DNA from: Arbacia lixula
Lineage: Eukaryota; Echinodermata; Echinoidea; Arbacioida; Arbaciidae
NCBI GenBank assembly: GCA_963669155.1
Contig: OZ022576.1
Location: 38,682,307 to 38,746,306 of the forward strand
Length of the DNA: 64,000 nucleotides
Direction of reading: 5' to 3'
Of this stretch, positions 58,145-64,000 are shown piece after piece (the first letter of the stretch is position 1; every line of letters starts with the position of its first letter). The notes under the pieces are model-generated. The model searched no databases, was not told the origin of the DNA, and was given only the letters and a program-made list of their open reading frames with translations. The position numbers and the translations under genes were made by a program.

Positions 58145-58322
58145 ACTGTAAATGCGCTTCAGAGCTTTGGAGGTAGTTTGATAGGCTGACGGACCTAGGC
58201 CCTCTATATAAAATCACTTTTGATTGGTTACAATAATAATAGAGAAGTGGTCCTTAATGAGATCTGACAATTTTCAGAATACCACCTCTGATCTTTCGTT
58301 GTAGGTTTGTGTTGTTACTTAC

Positions 58323-58410
58323 AACTGACTTTTTCTCAGGACACTTTGTATCAGTGAGGCGAACGATACTCCCATCTTCAGCGATCTCATTCACGATGAA
58401 GTCTCTATAC
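58323..58410 (-). CDS. PUS7: PUS7 coding exon 2
   Basis: 88 nt between TTCTTTGCAG|G and GTT|GTAAGTAAC on the minus strand. The leading G completes Arg156 split from exon 1, then 29 codons begin YRDFIVNEIAEDG. This matches the PUS7 motif RYSDFxVxEI(x)KDG. The exon ends in phase 0. Intron 1 is 1238 bp. Confidence 0.9.
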
Positions 58411-58464
58411 CTGCAAAGAACAATTCATAACATTTAATTAAATAATTCATAAAGAACAAAATTA

Positions 58465-58612
58465 GAAAAGCATTGATCCAAATCTCCACTTTCTCAATCT
58501 ACCAGTACGATGTGCCAATCTTCTTCAATTTATCTTCTTTCTTGAAAAGCATTGATCCAAATCTCCACTTTCTCAATCTACCAGTACGATGTGCCCACCT
58601 TCTTCAATCAAT
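58465..58612. repeat. 79-bp tandem duplication in PUS7 intron 1
   Basis: GAAAAGCATTGATCCAAATC through CCAGTACGATGTGCC occurs at 58465 and again at 58544 with almost no difference, so the duplication is recent. Confidence 0.9.
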
Positions 58613-59329
58613 AATTTCATTTTTCATTTCATCTCTCAAGCACTCAATTTAAAGATACAATGTAGTAATGGTAATGGTTATGGCCTCTATGGGCCATAAT
58701 CACAGGGTGTGAATTTTGTTAAATATGAATCATTTTATCATTTTTAATGATTTCCTCCTGGTATCCGGAAATTAAACAAGAAAGAAATCCATGGGCATGA
58801 CAGAACAGCTCTCCACTGATTACAGGTAATGCAGTCTTTACCACTCAGGATGGATCAAGCCTTTTGCCAAGGAGGGGGGGGGGGGTGGTTCAGAGACGAC
58901 AATGCATGAGATTTTATGTGCAGGTCTTCGGTTGTAGGAATAAAGTGATCCATTTAAACAGAACAGCCAGAGTTGCTAAGCAGGGGGATGGGATTTTCTT
59001 GTTTTGTCCTATCTGGCAATTATTACCCCGTTTACCCCATGGGGGGCGGGGGTGGTTAAACCTAGGAAACCCTCCTTATTATCACCTTTTTTGTAAAGTC
59101 CATGCCACTGCCACTACTACTGCTTAGTTGTAAGAGATAAATATCTCTTGTTCCTTATATATTCCCCATTGTCTGCAATAATATAATGTCCAAATGTATT
59201 CTTTTTCTTGTGTACCATGTACATACCCAGGGCACACATTTTCTCATTTTCATATCTCTGATGTATCCAATACAATGGGATTTGCATGACCCTTTAAAAG
59301 TACAATAAAGGTGTACAAAAAATATAATA

Positions 59330-59607
59330 CACAGGAAATGGGAAAAAAACATCATACATGAACGAGCACCACAGCTTTCCGAACAGCAACGATATGTTGA
59401 TGCGAGCAGCTCTATCATGAATACAGTATAAATGTAGACTATGAGCGCCACTAAATGGGTGATTCAAACATAAACAAGAATAGTTTTACCCATCTTCTGA
59501 GAATGTTTATGAAGCTATGACTGTGACATTTTCGACACATTATCATAAGGATACTTCTGTTACATCTCATGTTCCATGAAGTTTGTAAAAGGGTGACCCT
59601 GCATTTA
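59330..59607 (+). mobile_element. MITE family A fragment in PUS7 intron 1
   Basis: Carries the middle and right end of family A (TAAATGTAGACTATGAGCGC, GAAGCTATGACTGTGAC, AAAAGGGTGACCCTGC). It ends about 42 bp from the exon 1 splice donor. Confidence 0.65.
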
Positions 59608-59648
59608 AGCAAAGAGCCTTCAATAAGTTTAACAATTGCGCTACATAC

Positions 59649-60115
59649 CTTTGCTTGAGGATTCCAGGGACACCTTTATGTTGGGACATAAATTCCACAA
59701 TTCCCACATCAGTCTCTCTCAGTCCAACAAGAACCTGGTTTTTGGGCGGTCTTCGCTTCGTAGTCCCACTAGTATCACCTCCAGACTGCTGGGCTCCTTC
59801 TCTCTCTCCCGTGAGCGTCTCACTCCCCACTTCAATTTCTTCTCTATCACCGGCTTCCCCATCCTCCTCCTGTGACTTGACCTCCTGGTCGGCCTCCTTC
59901 TTACTGACCACTCCTTGTTTCACCTCTGGAGCCACCACCTGTGAAGATGATACTGGTTCCGCGTCCATTACTGGATCACAAGTATCGTGGGTACTGCCCA
60001 TTGCATCATCCCCTGACCGCTGCTTCTTACTGCAATGTCCTGCTGTTGAGTTGTCTTCCTGTATCTCATCAACACATGATGAATCCCTCTTCGATGCATT
60101 AGTCGAATCTGCCAT
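59649..60115 (-). CDS. PUS7: PUS7-like pseudouridine synthase, coding exon 1
   Basis: The first coding exon (467 nt, 155 codons plus 2 nt) of a TruD-family tRNA/mRNA pseudouridine synthase. The ATG is at 60115, preceded on the minus strand by TTTGTAG|T, so a further 5' UTR exon is expected. Residues 1-130 are acidic and low-complexity, as in animal PUS7 N-termini. From G131 the sequence GLRETDVGIVEF, then GILKQR, matches the start of the conserved PUS7 domain. The exon ends at CAAAG|GTATGT. Enzymes of this family convert uridine to pseudouridine in tRNAs and mRNAs at UNUAR-type sites. The open frame that runs on into the intron to 59567 is not coding. Confidence 0.88.
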
Positions 60116-60119
60116 ACTA

Positions 60120-62988
60120 CAAATGAAAGTCAGAATTCAAAATACAAATCAAACTTACGGCTGGGAGACAAACTAATTGAGTCATGCTGCTCTTTTGCTT
60201 TCTTAAGTATGACAGTAAACCAGTAAAGGGTATCTTTTACTTCATCGGATAGGGATTTTCCTCATTTTGATTAATTTTGATGGTTTCTTTGATGAATTAA
60301 CAACTTAAACTCAACATAATTAGGTTAGGGTTAGGATCCAGACTAGAATAGGCTCAGAGTTAGAGTAGGGTAGGGTTTAGTGAGGTACAGTGATTAAATT
60401 TTATGTGGCCCGAAAATTAAGAAAAAATACCTTTATTGATCGCGCACCGTAACCCTCAGCTACAACCATACCTGTTACATGTGTAATACTTGCTATGGGC
60501 TTCAATGGCTTTTCAGTTTGCATGCACAAAAGTATAGTATGCATGTTCGATCAAGTATAAATTTTAATGCCCCCCCCCCCCCCCCCCCGATTCCCCCTAA
60601 CTTTAGGTGTTCCAATATAAATGTTGATCTGATTGTGCCTGGCTGGATGTACAACCCCCACCACATTCATAGTCACAGATCTAGAATGTGCTTGTCACAT
60701 GTCCTTGTGTTATTTAATCTACATGTATATACATTTATTTACCACCCAAAAACAGTATGAGTATTATTATTATTATTGTTTTTGTGCATTCAGCACAGTC
60801 TCACATCAAGATAACTATAATCAAGTGACATTCTCTTCTCCTCAGCTAGTTTGTATGGCTTTCTTGACTTGTGTCCCTGTCTGCCCATGCCCCCTGCCAG
60901 GCCCTGCCTGAAATTGATTCAACACTTGTCACTTTAGTTTTACACAATATAATGTAATAAGCAGGCTCTGACTCTGCCAGATTGTAGCATTAAGCCTTCA
61001 GGATGTTTCAGTATACCTCTAATGATAAATGTAAAGAAGTCTGTAGACAAGGTGAGCAAAACAAGAAATACTTGTGGACAAGTATGAGGTGGTCTGTCAA
61101 TGGACATTCATGCTAAGTTCTGTCAAATGCACTGTGATACCATCTAGTCATTAAAAATCAGGAGCAACGCTGAAGAAAGCTCATAGCACACCTACAAAAA
61201 ACTAACCTTTCACAGGTATGGGCTATGGTGACACCAAGTATTCATTAGAAATCAGCGGCAATGCTCAAGAAAGTTCATAGCATAGCTACAACATTCTAAT
61301 ATTTTAGAGACTTGCGTGATATGGTCAGGTCTTTGTGCTAAAAAAATGTAGATAATAGTCACTTTTAATAAAGGGACGAGAAAAAAAATGGTAAACAAAA
61401 TATTAAAGAGAAGGACACAGCAAGGTAAATGATACGAGAGGGAGGCAAAAATCACATTGCAAAAGGAATGAAGTAATAACCCTACCCACTCTAGAAAATG
61501 CCATAAAGATGATTGACACCATCGTTGATAACATTTTTTCATGGTAAAAAAACAAAGTGCCACCTAGATGATGTCACGACTGACTGATCACGTTGAAATT
61601 AAATCATTTTGTACAAGTCTATGAAACAAAGATACTGTGAAGTTTTCATTACGTTTGAATCAGTAATTTGGGAGAAAAAAAGACTTAGAAATATAGATTT
61701 TGTCATCATTTTTATTATAACTATAATTTTTTAAACTGTAGATGGCGTTATTCTACGAAAGCTAACATGTTTATCTCGTTTGATTTTGATACCACAATTT
61801 CAAGTTTCAATGGAGATTTTCGGCATGATCCCGACATCTGATTAAAAAATGGAGACGACGTCCCTGAAAGCTAGTAGACTCAGCTACAACATATTAAAAT
61901 TTCAGAGTAACAGATTCAAACAGAAGCGAGATACAGCTCCTAGAAAGTCGTCATGTCATTTCATAAACACCCCTTACATTGACATATAACACGTACATAT
62001 GTCCGATTTCGACATTAATGCGTATGATGAAATTTACACCATGAAGACGTCATCAAAATGAAGAATGAAGGCAACCTCTACCATAGAGCAAGGTCTCAGC
62101 TACAACATGCTGAAATTTGGGAGAAAATTGACCCAGGATTACTGAGATTCGCAAAAACGAGTAAAAATGTTTATGACGTCATACATGAAAAATAATTTTT
62201 CCGATTCATATGGCAATATGATGACATCGACATAAATTTAAAAGTTAAATTGAACATGAAATCACATCTACATTTCCCATTCTTTCAGAATATTAAACAA
62301 AAATTGGGGGTCACCTGCCGTTCTGAGGAGCTATGGCCGATTGAATGTACTTATGTAGTCATGTTTTTAACTATATTTGCACACAATATTAACGTACGCG
62401 TACGAGAGCATTTTTTTTGTAATGAAATCAATTGTCTACTTGTTTAAATTTATTCATACCAAATTTCATTTTGATCCAACTATCCATTCTAGAGTAAGAT
62501 GAAGTAATAGGTTTTCATTAAATTGCTCGTTGATGACGTCATGATCATGTGATGACCTTGAAAAGGTTATTCCTAAAAGAATACCAATAAGTGATGAAAG
62601 TTTAAACAAAAATGATAGAGCCGAGGCAATAGGAATAGGAGTTATGCATGGTACAAAAAAGTGGGGGTGAAAGAATAAAAATAAATAATAAAGATAATAA
62701 TACAGAAAGTTCTGACGAAATTAAGAGGTGATCTGTCGTTGGCGACAGACCATGACCACCTAAAAATAAACATTCATTGATTAATCTAGTAGAGTTTAGA
62801 GTCTACATGACATGAAATGAAGCATATGGGGCAACATCAACATACATAGAACCCCCGACTTCTAACTTCTCTTACCCTCTCTCAGTCTAAAAAGAGAAAT
62901 TACATTCACCTTCTCCCCCATCTTAAGGTTGATTTTAAATAGTAAATCGTATATCTATCCACGTAATTCCTAATCCTGAATTTCTTAC
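60120..62988. other. PUS7 upstream region, no gene recognised
   Basis: Contains a TTAGGTTAGGGTTAGG stretch (about 60321-60338), a C19 run at 60570-60588, a diverged ~85-bp duplication (61132-61282), and a possible element from about 61085 to 62763 with AGGTGGTCTGTC-like ends. No coding frame is supported. Confidence 0.4.
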
Positions 62989-63055
62989 CTGTGACTCCTG
63001 CTCCTGAGCCAGACTCAAAAAAATTATCATAGATGGTGTACGATGATTGACGGCT
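62989..63055 (-). other. Candidate PUS7 5' UTR exon
   Basis: On the minus strand, GGAGTCACAG|GTAAGAAA at 62989/62988 is a near-consensus donor. The PUS7 ATG exon has an acceptor at 60117, so a non-coding first exon of this kind is required; this is the best donor seen upstream. The start of the exon is not determined. Confidence 0.3.
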
Positions 63056-63657
63056 GATAACGTGTACAAAAAACGAGTTTTTAATTTATTAACACGCCCA
63101 ATTTGTACTTTTAGACCGATAAAGCTTTACGCTGTGATTCACTTATACCACATAAAAACGCCTATTATGTCGGTATATACGCATTTAGCAATTGCATCTT
63201 TCTCACATGTGTTGTGTTTACGCCGATTATATTTGTGTTGAAAGGGCAACAGCCAGTCTAGGATAATAAATATTGATATTTCTATCAACCGAATTTGTAT
63301 TATATTACTAGTATAATCAATAAAATATTCACTTTCACTCTAAATGTCTACTTTGTAGACTTATACAAGTTGTTTCCCCCATTCAAAATAAACAGTTGGA
63401 CTAACATTGTGTATCGTCAAGTTTATCTTTACTATTCCCCCCTACATTAATAAATGTAGGAGTCCAATCGGAAAACAGTCGATATATTAGATATATTATC
63501 ATGATTTTCTTAGCTTATTTAGTGTAATTGATATCTTCATGAGACAAAATTATGAAAAATAGCAAAATATCCCTCTTATACATCAACTTGAACAAAAACA
63601 CAAGTCCTCGTAGAATTCGAAGTATACTCTACTATTAAGCATTCCCCCATAGCAAGT
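63056..63657. other. Possible PUS7 5' flank; nothing else recognised
   Basis: AT-rich sequence between the candidate PUS7 first exon and the tRNA gene. Confidence 0.3.
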
Positions 63658-63778
63658 GTCAGGATGGCCGAGCGGTCTAAGGCGCCAGACTCAAGGTGTA
63701 AGCCTTCTCTGCAACGCAGAGATTAATGGGTGTTCTGGTCTCCGAATGGAGGCGTGGGTTCGAATCCCACTTCTGACA
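63658..63778 (+). tRNA. tRNA-Leu (CAA) with intron
   Basis: The acceptor arms GTCAGGA and TTCTGAC pair fully (one G-U), with discriminator A at 63778. The A box TGGCCGAGCGG and B box GGTTCGAATCCC are intact. The anticodon stem CCAGA/TCTGG encloses CTCAAG, anticodon CAA at 63692-63694. A 37-nt intron (63696-63732) sits after position 37, and the long variable arm CTCCGAATGGAG is typical of tRNA-Leu. The mature tRNA would be 84 nt. A T run just after 63781 would terminate RNA polymerase III. Confidence 0.97.
63696..63732 (+). other. Intron of tRNA-Leu(CAA)
   Basis: 37 nt between anticodon-adjacent G63695 and T63733. It contains a short hairpin (TCTCTGC...GCAGAGA). The position is canonical for nuclear tRNA introns; the boundaries follow from restoring the anticodon stem. 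Confidence 0.85.
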
Positions 63779-63792
63779 GATCCTTTTTGTTT
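63779..63792 (+). terminator. Pol III terminator of tRNA-Leu
   Basis: A run of five T (TCCTTTTTG) directly after the tRNA 3' end, the standard RNA polymerase III stop signal. Confidence 0.8.
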
Positions 63793-64000
63793 TGGTGATT
63801 TTGATATAGCGTACATTCCGGTTTATTTCTGAAAATACACGAATCATCACATGCTTTATTGATTTCGAGAGTAAAATCTTCAGAATGGGACGGCAAAATT
63901 TAATAAAAATTCATGGTCGGTGAAAATTCATGTAGACCTAGGCAATAAACGCTTTTGCGGCTGTTTAGGAGGTTGGTATTATCAGGCCTCGAAAACACAT
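63793..64000. other. Non-coding window end
   Basis: Nothing recognised downstream of the tRNA gene. Confidence 0.4.

Noticed and set aside
59655..60176. 173-residue plus-strand ORF
   Set aside because: Antisense shadow of PUS7 exon 1.
60321..60370. Telomere-like TTAGGG stretch
   Set aside because: Only about two and a half clean units followed by degenerate GGGTAGGG; too short to call an interstitial telomere.

Overview
This is AT-rich (about 64% A+T) animal genomic DNA with long introns, isolated GC-richer coding islands and a heavy load of short, mostly non-autonomous transposons, microsatellites and G/C homopolymers. The coding genes and the repeat style (TTAA- and TIR-type MITEs, a Penelope-like element, a pogo-like element) suggest a marine invertebrate deuterostome, most likely an echinoderm such as a sea urchin. 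That assignment is inference; no species-diagnostic gene was seen.

Three protein genes and one tRNA gene can be supported. (1) A single-exon coding gene at 30318-33719 (+) encodes an 1133-residue type I membrane protein with signal peptide, LRRNT, about 17 LRRs, LRRCT, Ig domain, Pro/Thr-rich linker, EGF-like domain, FN3 domain, one membrane span and a tail ending in a PDZ-ligand-like DTVL. A splice acceptor at about 30161 indicates an upstream non-coding exon; a GC-rich, TATA/octamer-bearing block at about 6.04-6.58 kb with a strong donor is a candidate for it. (2) A class A GPCR at 52438-53562 (+), 374 residues, resembles the orphan receptors GPR21/GPR52. (3) The N-terminal ~298 codons of a PUS7-type (TruD family) pseudouridine synthase are encoded on the minus strand by five phase-consistent exons between 60115 and 42122. 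Its 13.8-kb intron 4 contains the GPCR gene on the opposite strand. The catalytic exons were not found. (4) An intron-containing tRNA-Leu(CAA) gene lies at 63658-63778 (+).

Layout. 0-30 kb: no coding gene recognised; MITEs, tandem duplications, a ~274-bp (GAA)n tract and a few GC-richer blocks that could be regulatory. 30-34 kb: the LRR receptor. 34.9-35.7 kb: a giant (TAC)n tract. 36-42 kb: foldback MITEs, a 106-bp tandem array, and a 32-bp minisatellite that runs into the splice donor of PUS7 exon 5. 42-52 kb (PUS7 intron 4): several TIR elements, including one carrying six 157-bp satellite units full of nuclear-receptor half-sites, a pogo-like element and a piggyBac-like relic. 52-54 kb: the GPCR. 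54.5-55.7 kb: a decayed Penelope-like element. 56-60 kb: PUS7 exons 1-4. 60-64 kb: PUS7 upstream region and the tRNA.

The genes do not form a pathway; the window shows a nested-gene arrangement within transposon-rich introns. The least ordinary signals are the receptor's domain combination with a 52-residue insertion in its EGF domain, the opposite-strand nesting of a GPR52-like gene in a PUS7 intron, the transposon-borne array of TGACCT half-sites, and a family of 85-91-bp TTAA-bounded elements with a possible piggyBac-like parent in the same window.
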